From Flectonema sp. DT1601 (taxonomy: Eukaryota > Euglenozoa > Diplonemea > Diplonemida > Diplonemidae), in contig OZ025783.1 in NCBI GenBank assembly GCA_964019425.1, positions 186,001 to 250,000 of the forward strand: a stretch of 64,000 nucleotides of DNA, given 5' to 3'. Of the stretch, positions 12,240 through 22,414 are shown piece by piece; the first letter of the stretch is position 1, and each line of letters starts with the position of its first letter. The notes under the pieces were generated by a model that was given only the letters and a program-made list of their open reading frames with translations, made no database searches and was not told the origin of the DNA. The position numbers and the translations under genes are program-made.

Positions 12240-15200
12240 TTAAAACCTTGTAACCTGATGTGTGTTTGAGGGATCAAACGGATTACCACCACCAGCATAT
12301 TGATTATGTGGTGAATAAGAATTGTAAGTAGCTTGGTGTTGTGGAGAGTACGAGTTACCCTGGCTGTACTGGTTTACAGGCTGTTTTTTTTTTTTTTTTT
12401 TTTTTACCCCACACTGTGGTGACAACCAAAAATAAAATAAAAAATAAAAATCAGGGAAAAAAGGCCGCATACCGTATCCATTGTATCAAGAGAACGGTAC
12501 TGAGCGTTACTTCCATAATGCTGATTCTGATTGAAGTTGTTGTTTTGTGAATATGAAGGAATCTCATCTTGAGGTCCAAAAATATTCTTAAATGGTTGTT
12601 GCTGACCAACGAAATCTGATGCCCAAGGGTCTTTCACATTCATATTCGCCAGATGCTCTAATTGGATTTCTTCTTGAGTGTGAGTGTTCCGTTCTACTGA
12701 TCTAGCTGGTGCTGCGTCTTCTTTTTTGTAGTGTTTCACCATTTGACGAGGGAACAGTTTCGGTGCTTCCTGTAGTGGTGTTTTGGTGTAAAAGGTACGA
12801 AAATTACAATAATAACAATTAAAAAACAGATATGAAAAACACATACTCCCTTGAGAACTTCTCGGTCGAAATCACGTCCTCGACGCTCCCAAATTTGGAT
12901 TACGTGAGCCAAATTTGGTTCAAATTGTCTCTTATAGACTTTCCAAACAAAGTCTCTCAACAAGCATGTTACTACCGTGACAACTATTATACACCAAGGA
13001 TAGGCATATCCGAGTGTTTTGTGAATAAGATACCAACTAGTCCCCTCAGTTAGAGCAAACCAATTGCAATAAATTATTAGAAACAAAAACCAAGAAGCTA
13101 ATGCAGAAGCATAAACAAAGATATGAACCGATGTAAAACTAGTTGTTTCAAGACAGATTTTTAAAGTAACTACAAATATGACGGAAGTATAACCAATAAC
13201 ACCAAGCTCTGGTAGTCCAAAAACCCATCCGTTGTCTGGATTTCCCATGTCTTGAATACCCCAAGCAGGTAAGAAGAAGCATACTGCACTATGAAAGATG
13301 GCGTTGAAGGTAAAAAACCAGAATATCCTCGTGTTAAACAACTTACCTTTCCTTCCATCTGAATACAGCTCTGGGAATTGTGATAGCCCTGGAGTGTCAG
13401 CATCTCCAACTAAACGTTTTGGTTCCACATCTCTATCAAGAATAGCCAAAACCAAGATTGGTAAGAACGTAAACGAAACGTTAAAACCCATCAATGAAAA
13501 AGAATCATACAACGACTGTCCTGTAAAGGCATTGAATATTGTGTACCAGAATTGAGTTAGATACAAACTAATGTTTTTATAAAATGAGTACAAAATCAGT
13601 TTTGAAACTCTCCTGTAGTTCCACCTTCCATGAACCAACAACAGTCTCTGCAGGTACTTAAACTGTCCGATGGCATAGTCTGCTGCGTTGGCAGCTTGTT
13701 TTCCTTCTAATCCACTGATACCGATACCAACGTGAGCTTCTTTAATCATTGAGACGTCATTAGCACCGTCTCCAATAGCGAGAGTTACCTCTCTGAGATT
13801 ATCCTTTACTAGTTTTACTACTTGTGCTTTTTGACCAGGTGTGACTCTGCAACAGATGACAACTTTGCAATGTTTTGCAATATTGAGAAAGTATTGCGCA
13901 TTGCGAGAATCTTGTTGACGAACTGATTCCTGTTGTCCTCCGAGGATTAGTTGTAATGTATTTCCCTGAACAACTATTGCAAGATCTTGTCCGTAATCAC
14001 GTTTAACTGATTCAGCATCACGAGCGTAGTTCTGAAGAGTTAGTGAAATGTTTGATTCTGTAGTGGTGTCATGAAACTTAAATATTCCCATTTCATCATT
14101 GAGAAGCCTACAAGAAAACCCGATATTGATTGCTGTCTCTTGCTTATCACCAGTAAGAACCCAAACCTTAATACCAGCTGCTCGAAGAACTTCAATTGTT
14201 TCAGGGACACCGTCTTGGAGTTTGTCTTCGATGGCGGTGGTTCCAATCAATTCCAAATTTTGTTCAATTTCTTCGGCTGCTTCAGCGGTGAGTCGTTCTC
14301 TGTCTCCAATACTTTCGGTAGCCTTTTTAAACTTTGGCATCCATTTGGCATATTCGTGTTCATCCAATGTAGCTGTTGCAATGCAAAGTGTTCTTAGTCC
14401 GTCTTTAGCGAAAGCTGTTAGAAAAGCTTTGCTAACTTCTTGGATGTGTCGTTCTTGTGCATTTGGAGTCTTCTTTAATCTTTCGTAGATAACAGTGTCA
14501 GCTCCTTTACAGAGTAGTAGTAACTTACCTGTCGGATCTCTGACGATTACAGACATTCTTTTTCTGTCAGAGTTGAATTCCAAGGTGTGAAGGATTTTCC
14601 ATTTTTCAACCGTCTTCTCTCCAGACTTTGATCGAATATGCAGAACGATGTTATCGCTGGTTCGCTCGATAAATTCGAATCCGAGATACTTTGTTCCCGT
14701 GACAAGACAAGTTTCATCAGGTGACTGTGATTGATATTTTAAATCATCTCCCTTTCCTTCAGTTACAACTGAATGACATAGAGCAAGTGTTCTGAAGAAG
14801 TTTGAAAGATCTGCCTGATTCGATTCATTCATCCAACGATATTGTTTCGTATTATCAATCTCTGATATTCTGTCGTCGTAGAAATTAAATCCTTTCCTTC
14901 CTGTAAAGCTTCCTTTTGTACGTTGTTCTGTTCCATAAGTTGTAGCTCCCACAGATATTTTTAAAAAGTCCATTATATTACAAGTTAATGTTCCAGTTTT
15001 ATCACTAAACACGTATTGAACTTGTCCAAGCTCTTCATTCAGAGCTGATGAGTCAGCAACAGCAGGCATATCATTCTCAGCGTAGTACATCTGCAGATCT
15101 GTACGAATATTCTTTGCTTGCATAAGCTTAACTAGTTCCATCGAAACGTATAAAGAGATTGGTACTAAATTATTAAACAAAATTAAGAAAGTTCCGAATC

Positions 15201-16251
15201 CCTCAATACTACTCATTGCAGCTGAAGGGATGTCAGTCGGAGCGAGGTACCAATAGTTGTTGAAGTCTGAAGTTTTAATGGCTAAACCAATAGCACAGAA
15301 CACAACAAAGAATAAATCTAGAATAAAAATTCTAAAGATTTGAGTGTTAGTATTTCTCTCCAGTTGGGAAGTCTTTAGCTCTGAATCTTTTTGATTCATC
15401 ATAAGTTTTGTTTCCTTACCAGTGTATACTACTATGCCTATAATTCTATCAACATTTGTACCAAGACGTGCTCCTCTTAGAAGAATACTAAAGAAATCAA
15501 CTGGTGCTCTGGTATGACGATTAGTGGCGTCTACACGTTCTAAATATCCTTCAAAAATATACATGTCTTCATCAGGATGTTTACATGCGACAGTTCCTGC
15601 ATATTTACCAGGATCGTTTGGGTTGAATGCGGCTAAGGATGCCGGTGCAGTTAGAGGTTCTTGATGTTGTTTTCGAAGCTTTAAATTTGTTTCACCATCT
15701 AAATTCGATGTTTCAATATAACAAGTACCCTTTTCAGTAGGGGCGTACATGAGAAGAAGATCAGCTGGGAATTCTTGTCCGTTTGCTACCTCAACAATGT
15801 CACCAACACAGATGTCTTTCCAGGGGATTTCAACCCAGCCATCGCGGTAGGCTCGAGAGCGTTGATTGTTTGTTTCACGGTCACGAGTATGTTTTTGGTA
15901 GTCTTCGATGCATGCCTTCACCATTGACACAGAGAGTACGAATCCGAGAGGACCAATTGTAGTGTATCTCCCAGTAGGTGATAATCCAGGAATTACCTGT
16001 AAGCAACCAACTACAAGAAAATATATATTCGCGTACCTCCCAAACTGTTCAAACAAATTCCTCCACAAAAAGAAATTAACATGAAGTGGTATCAAATTGT
16101 ACTTACTAGTCTTAATGTCATTGGCGGTGTATCTCTTCTTGTTTTCACGATAGGTCGACATGTCGCTGTTTATTTTAAATTTCCTCATGCGACCTTCTTC
16201 CTGTGCTCGCTCATCTCCGATGAGCGGCTCAGTTTGTTCTGTGTCTTCCAT
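12240..16251 (-). CDS. P4-type phospholipid-flipping ATPase (DRS2-like)
   Basis: Moves aminophospholipids from the outer or lumenal leaflet to the cytosolic leaflet. Three exons: 16251..12847, 12769..12473 and 12380..12240, giving about 1280 residues. Donors are GTATGT and GTATGC, both acceptors ACAG. Seen in the protein: DGET actuator motif (185-188), phosphorylation site DKTGTLT (D417), the P4-specific PISLYVSMELVK in TM4, SPDET in the nucleotide-binding domain, GDGANDVSMI in the hinge, and the C-terminal membrane segments. The tail is rich in Gln, Asn, Tyr and Ser and carries GGGNPFDPS, an NPF tripeptide of the kind read by EH-domain endocytic adaptors. On the coding strand, TTTTATTTTTCCTCCAG about 50 bases before the ATG looks like an acceptor, so a 5'-leader intron is possible. 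Length is normal for the family. Confidence 0.96.
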
Positions 16252-16476
16252 TTTGTGTTACTGTCTGTGGTGTGCTACCTCATACACCACTCCTGGAGGA
16301 AAAATAAAATTATTATTTCACATTAAATACACTAGTATTCCAGCAATATTAGAGTGAGAGGGGTTATCGCAAAGAAAACTATAATCAATAATGTCATCAA
16401 AAAATATAACGGTTTAGTTTACCAGCGCCATACTCCTCCCTTACCAAGCCTTTTTCAAGAAACTAAGCGAGTTAAC

Positions 16477-16528
16477 TAATGATGTGACAGGTTGCGACAT
16501 TACGTGTCGAGAACCTGTCACATCATTA
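16477..16528. repeat. Long palindrome (hairpin) in intergenic DNA
   Basis: The left arm starts TAATGATGTGACAGGTT and the right arm ends AACCTGTCACATCATTA, 17 perfectly paired bases. An inner CGACA/TGTCG stem of 5 pairs surrounds a TTACG loop. It lies about 225 bases upstream of the flippase ATG. It may be a tiny foldback element, a transcript hairpin or a protein-binding site. Confidence 0.8.
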
Positions 16529-16597
16529 GAAAAGAGAAATCTCAATGGAAGAGTCAAGAGTTGTGGTACAAATTAGAATTTGAGTCTACCCAAATCA

Positions 16598-16690
16598 ATC
16601 CATTGTTCTGCTGTTCAATTTAACTATTGGAATACGTCGTTTCAGAGCTTTAATCTTTTTAGAAGCCCTGGGGACTTCATTGTTGTATTA
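16598..16690. repeat. CTGCTGTTC repeat family, copy 1
   Basis: Shared blocks in order: TTGTTCTGCTGTTC, a short gap, TGGAATACGT, GTTTCAG, CTTTAATCTT and GGGACTTCATT. A second copy lies at about 17095..17205, and a partial, more diverged copy begins near 36160. In each, TTCC or TTC on the left can pair with GGAA on the right. Origin unknown. Confidence 0.6.
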
Positions 16691-17094
16691 TTAATCGCAG
16701 GAAGAGTCAGAGTTGACTCCTGGATTGTTGAAACGTAAAAAAAAAATTTGAACAAAAAAATAATAATAATAATAATAATAACTTGCATGGACGAATCGGT
16801 AGCATATTCACACAAAGCTAACGAAAAAATTAAAAAGCAGCTTAGTGCATGGGAAGGTCTCATCAATTTGTGCACAACCCGTGAACTGCCTTAAACTGAG
16901 AATGCTAAAAGAGATTTACGTTTGCTGCAAATATTCTTTTATTGAATGCAAAAAAAAGAAACTGGGTGATGGCAGATGGTCAAATCTCGTGTGTGGTTGG
17001 AAAAACAACACCTTTAGTAGTCAAAATATAAGTTTATTATAAAAAAAGTGCACTAAATTAAAATATAAAAAAAAGAAAAAATTATAAAAAAAAA

Positions 17095-17205
17095 ACATTG
17101 TTCTGCTGTTCCATAGTACACTGTGGAATACGTAGTTTCAGGCCTTAATCTTATACTACTCGTCCCTCTTAGGCCTTCATCAGTAAGTTCTAAGGGACTT
17201 CATTC
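17095..17205. repeat. CTGCTGTTC repeat family, copy 2
   Basis: Has the same block order as the copy at 16598..16690 (TTGTTCTGCTGTTCC, GGAATACGTAGTTTCAG, CTTAATCTT, GGGACTTCATT), with about 25 extra bases before the final block. TGTTCCA and TGGAATA form a short stem. Confidence 0.6.
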
Positions 17206-17438
17206 CAGTTAATTAATAAATCGGATTTATCAATTGGTCTATTTAGCAATAGTTAAATACATAACACAATATAAGAGAACTAAAGATCTGGGTGAACGAC
17301 TTGTCAAGACAATAAAAAGGGAGGCAAAAAGTATTGAGAAAAAAGCATGTTTACTGACCTCTATTTAAAAGAGAAGAGAGAGAAGCTATACATTATTTCT
17401 TTGTAATACACTTGGAGTTAGTAAATTGAAAGAAGAAA

Positions 17439-18053
17439 TCATACTCGGTAATAATTACTAGTCGACTCTTCAGTGTCTATTATGCAATTCGTATCGAGCT
17501 CAAACTTTTTATTCTCAACCTTGTTGATTGGTTCAACGTTTGACTTCCTCAAATCATTATTGGGATTAGTTTGTCTTACGTAATGGACGACTCCACAACA
17601 AACTGTCATTACACAGAATGAACAAAACATTATTCCGAATACAAAAAAAAGCTTATGCTCGCCAGTATTCATTTTGTATTTAAATTCTCGACAGCTATTG
17701 TGAACATAGCACGTTCGTGTGCTCCCTACTCTATCTTTGATTTCTCGTGGTACACGGCATTTTTCTACCACCTCATACAATTCCTTGTCGCATACAGGCG
17801 TAGATACAAGATGCCCGTAGTTATGGGAGGTTGCTCGGTCAGATCGTGCACCTCTTCCACAAGCACCATCTTTTATAATCTCTATTATGGTACAGTCGGT
17901 TTTTGTACTTTCCGATTCGTATTCTTCGGACAAAAACAACAATCTCCCTCGAACAGCAGCCATTGGGACGCCAACAGCTAAGAACACACAACTGCAAGTC
18001 ACCAATATGAATATATCAAAGTAACTTTTCTTCTCTATATTTTTTAAAAACAT
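17439..18053 (-). CDS. Small two-TM protein with six-cysteine loop, paralogue 1
   Basis: I do not recognise the family. The 204-residue product has a membrane segment at about 13-35 ending in VGVPMAAVRG, a loop of about 95 residues with six cysteines, a second membrane segment at about 133-158, and a polar tail. The neighbour at 18678..19241 has the same plan, and all six loop cysteines line up: CT, CG, P-C, a lone C, CYV and C-x-FKY, with shared R-x-DR, S-N-(Y/F)-G and VG-(S/T)-R. Two TMs with a disulfide-rich extracellular loop recall BK-channel beta subunits, but only the topology matches. Single exon, ATG at 18051..18053. Confidence 0.75.
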   Translation of the reverse strand: MFLKNIEKKSYFDIFILVTCSCVFLAVGVPMAAVRGRLLFLSEEYESESTKTDCTIIEIIKDGACGRGARSDRATSHNYGHLVSTPVCDKELYEVVEKCRVPREIKDRVGSTRTCYVHNSCREFKYKMNTGEHKLFFVFGIMFCSFCVMTVCCGVVHYVRQTNPNNDLRKSNVEPINKVENKKFELDTNCIIDTEESTSNYYRV

Positions 18054-18289
18054 AGTTTTTTTAAATACTGAAAAATGTAAATATATAACTCAAATCGGAA
18101 TGCTAAACAAAAAAAAAAAATAGTTCAAAAAAAAAAAAGCAAATAAAATCGTGTTTTTGAAGGATTTTAAAAAAAAGAAAAATTTACAAAAAAAAATATT
18201 ATTTTACAAAGTTCATAGATTTGCGAATCTTTTAAAACTTGTACTTGAATACTTAATATGTGTTAGCAGGAAAGGGGTGAAACTTCAAT

Positions 18290-18460
18290 GTAAAAACAGT
18301 AACAACTTTAGGTATTTAAAAACAAAATTAATATCAAGTACCTTGACTGAAAAATATTTGTAGTTGTTAATCAAAGAAAATTACGTTTAGAAAAAAAGTA
18401 AACATAAAAAGAGAAAACTATATTTCTTGTCTTACCTACCAGAAGACGTTGTCGAATCTG
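18290..18460. repeat. Dispersed repeat with second copy at 34880..35045
   Basis: Both copies run AGTAACAACTTT-AGG, ACAAAATTAATATCAAGTACC, TGAAAAATATT-GTAGTTGTTAA, TCAAAGA, and end in ACCAGAAGACGT-GTC. Similarity is strong over most of about 170 bases. No coding potential is apparent, so it may be a non-autonomous mobile element. Confidence 0.7.
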
Positions 18461-18525
18461 GTAATTCGGGGGCCACGTACTAACAGGTTGAGCGTCCCAT
18501 GCCCTGTAGTACGTTACAACTTACA
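18438..18525. repeat. Two-hairpin intergenic repeat, copy 1
   Basis: Stem 1 pairs ACCAGA (18438..18443) with TCTGGT (18457..18462). A TTCGGGGGCCA block follows. Stem 2 pairs ACGTACTAACAGG (18475..18487) with CCTGTAGTACGT (18503..18514), with one bulged A. Related copies lie at 32895..32975 and 52107..52175. Confidence 0.7.
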
Positions 18526-18677
18526 CTTAACCGAAGTTAAAAGAAAAAAACTTTAGGTATCAAAAACAAAATTAATATCAAGTACTTGAGATGTGTTAGA
18601 AGGAGAGGTAATTTGATATGCATTCATAAGCTCAAAGGAACAACAATTTCCCCGAGGAGGGAAGAAAATATTATCCA

Positions 18678-19241
18678 TCAGACTTTTTGTGTCATTTCAC
18701 AATAATCAACTGAGATAGGTGTTTCTTGTTGTTCACATTCACTTTTAAGCTCTGCAATTCGTTCTGCTTCTTTTCTCTCCTTGTTTTCTTTATTTATTCT
18801 CCGAATAGTGCGTACTGATAACCCGCATATGATACACGACAATATCATTAAGATACAACCAAAGACAAACATCTCTATATTAGAAGAGTTGCTTATTGTG
18901 TACTTGAATCTCTTACAGTCATAATTCACATAACAGATTCTACTATCTCCCACAGTAGCACTAAGTTGAGTATCAAAGGTACAAGTATCCATAACCTGAT
19001 AGATTGTATGACTACATTCTGGTGTTGTTATGGTTCGTCCAAAGTTACTTGAAAGTCTCCTATCGGCTCTCGCAGCTATTCCACATTGGGAATCTTCCTT
19101 CATCTCAGTAACAGTACAGGTGGTTTCCCAACTGTTTTTGTTATAATCTTTCGAATCGACTATCTGCTGTCCCCGAATGATAGCAATCGGAAGACCAACA
19201 GCAAATAACGCCAAGGCAGTACATGTTAGAAACCCCAACAT
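18678..19241 (-). CDS. Small two-TM protein with six-cysteine loop, paralogue 2
   Basis: Tandem paralogue of the gene at 17439..18053: an N-terminal membrane segment ending GLPIAIIRG, a loop with the same six cysteines (TTCTVTE, QCG, PEC, DTC, RICYV, DCKRFKY), a second membrane segment and a Glu/Lys-rich cytosolic-type tail. The first ATG is at 19241, giving 187 residues; the frame is open further upstream to a GTG at 19319, so an upstream exon cannot be ruled out. The loop's TVGDSR and RADRRLSSNFG match the paralogue's RVGSTR and RSDRATSHNYG. Function unknown. A receptor, adhesion or channel-accessory role would fit the topology, but nothing in the sequence decides. Confidence 0.75.
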   Translation of the reverse strand: MLGFLTCTALALFAVGLPIAIIRGQQIVDSKDYNKNSWETTCTVTEMKEDSQCGIAARADRRLSSNFGRTITTPECSHTIYQVMDTCTFDTQLSATVGDSRICYVNYDCKRFKYTISNSSNIEMFVFGCILMILSCIICGLSVRTIRRINKENKERKEAERIAELKSECEQQETPISVDYCEMTQKV

Positions 19242-19655
19242 CGTCTTGTAGAAAATAAAAATAAATTCACTACCGTCAGGAAGTAGTACCCTCACCAGTA
19301 AAGGTACTGTTTGTGTCACGAAACCGTGAATCGACTTAAACTGATAAAGTTACGTAAAGTATTAATCACCACTACGAAACCATGATGCTGTACAGAGATC
19401 ATCTGTGTTGTTATCACCTGAGAAAGAAAGTGATTGCTATCGACAATAAAACAATTGTTTATTTTTTTTTATTTTAGAAGTTTTTTTTTTCTTTTCTTCT
19501 TTCCTTTAATTATTCGATTGCGAACAACAAAAGAAAGAAAAAAAATTTTAAAAAATCTAAATCGGTACACGTTATGGGAGGCAAAAATGTCTACCTACCC
19601 TATTGCAGCAAGAAAGTAGCGTGCATGAGCACGCAATTAGAATTCGAAATGACAT
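19242..19655. other. Short AT-rich spacer
   Basis: Upstream flank of the two-TM gene and downstream flank of the ligase gene's stop. It contains T-rich stretches near 19460..19500. I see no gene or repeat. Confidence 0.5.
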
Positions 19656-20744
19656 TTACAATCCTTGCATTGAGATTATCTCTTTAACAGAACTGACACA
19701 TTCAGTAGCGTTGTCGAGTTCGAAATCTGAGGCTTCCACTTCTGTCGAATAAGACATCTGAATTACAGCGAGGTCAAGAGATTTAAAGATTTCAGTTTTC
19801 GTATAATTCGTATCGCATTCCAATACTTTTGAAATTATAAATGCGAGGTTTGGCATCCCCTGACCTTGGAATGACAATCCTGACATAACTGAATTTAATA
19901 TAATACCGTGAGACACAGAGAGATCAAGTTGAAAATCATCTCCACCAAATGAATGCGTAAACTTTGGGGTTCCTGATATTACTAATTTTTTAAGATCAGA
20001 TGAAATGGTTTCGATCGCATCAGCTTTGGCATTAAAGTCGAAACTATCTACTTCTGTGATACCATATTCAGATTTCCAATTCCTTTCCAATGCATCAAAA
20101 AAATCAGTTGAACCATCTTCAGTATGTAAAAATCTTTTCGGACCAACTTCCGGATATCTGTCTGAAATATTTATAACAGGAGAACGGACACTTGGTACTG
20201 ACTTACCTTTCATGTAAGTAGTTGTGTGATTATTTGGTTGCAAGATTCCCTTTAAATTACTAAGCTTCGTGTCAAACAGGAGAGTCCCGTGGTGATAAGC
20301 AGCTTCATTATTAAGTCTAAATGCTGATCCACAAATCTTATCTTCACCAATCCAGAGATCATGTCGTTCACCTATAGACACGTCGGTAGCTCCTATGTCT
20401 TTGAGGCTTTGTGCTATAACTTCTATTGATCGTTGTGGTTTATAATCAGGTCTTGGTGTGACAATTGAGAAACATAAACAGCCAGGATCATGATAGACTG
20501 TACCTCCTCCACTTCTTCTTCTTACTAGCTCAATTCCTCTGTTTTTCATCTCTCCAACATTACTTTCCATGTATTGATTCTGATATCTTCCAACAATAAC
20601 AGAACAAGTATTGTAATAACCGAGTAGACCTGCTCGTGGTATTCCTTTCCGATGACTGATCTCTGCTTCTTTTAAAAAGACTTCATCAAGTGCTAAGTTA
20701 TAAAATGGGCATGTTCGAGCTGACCTGGCTATGCTGCCAATCAT
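19656..20744 (-). CDS. lplA: Lipoate-protein ligase (LplA/LIPT1 family)
   Basis: Attaches lipoate to a lysine of target proteins (2-oxoacid dehydrogenase E2 subunits or glycine-cleavage H protein), normally in mitochondria or derived organelles. The 362-residue product has the BPL/LPL fold signatures: the lipoyl-AMP loop RRRSGGGTVYHD at 75-86, followed by CFSI, and the conserved lysine segment DKICGSAFR with K136, then HHGTLLFD. The C-terminal third resembles the accessory domain of LplA. Single exon, ATG at 20744. The N-terminus (SIARSARTCPFYNLALDEV) begins almost at the domain, so a classical transit peptide is not obvious. Confidence 0.92.
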   Translation of the reverse strand: MIGSIARSARTCPFYNLALDEVFLKEAEISHRKGIPRAGLLGYYNTCSVIVGRYQNQYMESNVGEMKNRGIELVRRRSGGGTVYHDPGCLCFSIVTPRPDYKPQRSIEVIAQSLKDIGATDVSIGERHDLWIGEDKICGSAFRLNNEAAYHHGTLLFDTKLSNLKGILQPNNHTTTYMKGKSVPSVRSPVINISDRYPEVGPKRFLHTEDGSTDFFDALERNWKSEYGITEVDSFDFNAKADAIETISSDLKKLVISGTPKFTHSFGGDDFQLDLSVSHGIILNSVMSGLSFQGQGMPNLAFIISKVLECDTNYTKTEIFKSLDLAVIQMSYSTEVEASDFELDNATECVSSVKEIISMQGL

Positions 20745-21080
20745 CGTTACTGCCCTAGATTAGTAGTGAGTGATAGTTTGACAATGTAGAAACAGTTTTA
20801 TAATACTAAAATAGAAAATAAAGTGTGAGGGGGGTATCAGACTTTAAATTCTCAGATACTTCGTAGCACAAAACTGACTCAGCGATTTCCATCTGATGGG
20901 TTTGCTGTTTGAATTTTTAATAATATTTGAAACATTTCTTCAAAAAGACAACAACTCTAACTGCAATGGCTTTGTGAAGTCACATGTGCAGAATGTGCAT
21001 CCCCAAACTCTCGGTACAGATGACACATAGAATCTCCGTTATAATAAGTTGATAGCAAGCTATTCAGAGAGCAGGTACAG
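20745..21080. other. Short spacer, nothing clear
   Basis: Between the hydrolase stop and the ligase start. A TTTTCTATTTTAG sequence on the coding strand lies about 70 bases before the ligase ATG and could be an acceptor. No repeat or gene seen. Confidence 0.4.
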
Positions 21081-21977
21081 TTAGGCACAACGAAGAGATA
21101 TCTTTGCGATATCGGCAGCGTGGAATTTCTGAATTGAATGTCCACCGTCCGGGTATGATTTAATAAGAACTTCAGTTGAGCTATCACCAACACCATATGC
21201 CTGATGTACAGCTTTTCCCAAACAAAGAACTGTGTGTTCTCTACATATTTGATCTGATGCGGAATACGCCAACACCACACGTGGACGAGACGATTTACTT
21301 CCGACAGTTTTAATAGTTTCCCTGATGCGATCAAAGTCGAGGTGACCAATTCTTTTTTGACTTGCCAACACTTCCGAATTTGGTAGAGAAGGAAATCCTA
21401 CTAAATAATAAATAAAAGGAACCACATATGACATTATCGTAGTTACAAGTGTACTCACATGTATCTGTTTCGATACTTTCTGAACAAAGCTCCAAGGGAG
21501 AAGTGCAAGAGCTCGGTGGGGCTCTACACCCGCAGGTGCAATGAGAATAATATTAGTTATAAGTTTCGGGTTTAAAAGCGCCATTTCAAATGCTATATGT
21601 GAGCCAAGAGAGTGCGCGATAACAGTAATTTCATGTTGTGATCCAAAAACATCAGCCACAGCAGATAAAACAACTGAAGCAAGATTCGCATTGCCGTATC
21701 CTTTGGCACAGGTTGCTTCACGACTGCTTCCGTTTCCTGGGAGGTCGATTCTTAATACGTGATCACCTTGTTCTTCCAATTGATAACTTAGGTATCTAAA
21801 ATCCTTAACAGACCCTGGACATCCGTGAATGCAAACAACCTTTCTTCCATTTTCATTACCTCCTTTGCAGTATCCTATTGACCCAAGGACACCGTCAACA
21901 TGAGGTAAGTAACGAATAACACCATCAGTCTTTGGGAGTACTCCAGTTAGACTTCTTCTGGTACCAGCTCTTAACAT
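21081..21977 (-). CDS. Alpha/beta-hydrolase fold protein
   Basis: Serine hydrolase of the alpha/beta fold; substrate not predictable. The 298-residue product shows the oxyanion region HGCPGS near residue 51, the LRIDLPGNGSS strand-turn, the nucleophile elbow IAHSLGS with S123, an acid candidate D242 (YSASDQ), and the catalytic His H280 in DGGHSIQ. The elbow is A-H-S-L-G, so the first glycine of the usual G-x-S-x-G is alanine, which is tolerated in the fold. The basic N-terminus (MLRAGTRRSLTG) could be a mitochondrial presequence; this is inference. Single exon. CTAACAG about 20 bases before the ATG on the coding strand could be an acceptor. Confidence 0.88.
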   Translation of the reverse strand: MLRAGTRRSLTGVLPKTDGVIRYLPHVDGVLGSIGYCKGGNENGRKVVCIHGCPGSVKDFRYLSYQLEEQGDHVLRIDLPGNGSSREATCAKGYGNANLASVVLSAVADVFGSQHEITVIAHSLGSHIAFEMALLNPKLITNIILIAPAGVEPHRALALLPWSFVQKVSKQIHVSTLVTTIMSYVVPFIYYLVGFPSLPNSEVLASQKRIGHLDFDRIRETIKTVGSKSSRPRVVLAYSASDQICREHTVLCLGKAVHQAYGVGDSSTEVLIKSYPDGGHSIQKFHAADIAKISLRCA

Positions 21978-22169
21978 TTTATAAATAACGTGCTGTTAGT
22001 TGAGATGATATGAAGCAATCAGACGAACGAACCTGTAGTCAAGAAGTCATGTCCTGTAGAACAAAAAAATAATCAAGTCGCAGAAATACTAATCATCAGA
22101 CTTTTTCTACCAATGTCGTAAAAAGTTAAATTAAGGATTCAACAATAAGGAAAACATTACTTTTTATTG

Positions 22170-22204
<35 letters not shown>

Positions 22205-22414
22205 CCCGAAAAAAAAATGAACTTACTAAAAAATAAATAAAACAGTAGGATTTGTATATAATATGTATTCATTTAACAAACAAAATATCTAACAAGAAGA
22301 GGCAAGATGAGGGTACGTAACAGGTGAGCAGTGTCGCCTAATTCGCTTCGTAGGAGGAAAGACAAATACCATCGAGTATAGACAAAGTAATACTACAGGT
22401 AATCGATAAAGAAA
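21978..22414. other. Spacer with 32-base T run
   Basis: Holds a T run at 22173..22204 and AT-rich flanks. It separates the hydrolase start from the AIR9-like gene's stop. No gene seen. Confidence 0.5.

Larger units (their letters stand above)
16252..17438. other. Spacer with a palindrome and two copies of a short repeat
   Basis: No gene seen. It holds a near-perfect hairpin at 16477..16528, two diverged copies of a short repeat (about 16598..16690 and 17095..17205), and an AAT microsatellite near 16760. The rest is AT-rich without visible structure. Confidence 0.55.
18054..18677. other. Spacer between the two paralogues, built of dispersed repeats
   Basis: Holds a repeat (about 18290..18460) with a second copy at 34880..35045 that shares CAAAATTAATATCAAGTAC and GTAGTTGTTAATCAAAGA. 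It continues into a two-hairpin repeat at 18438..18525. A partial second copy of the TTTAGGTAT...ATATCAAGTAC block lies at about 18552..18590. No gene seen. Confidence 0.6.

Noticed and set aside
13170-14488. Several 68-129-codon frames in other frames inside the flippase gene
   Set aside because: They overlap a strongly conserved P4-ATPase coding frame and show no family features of their own.
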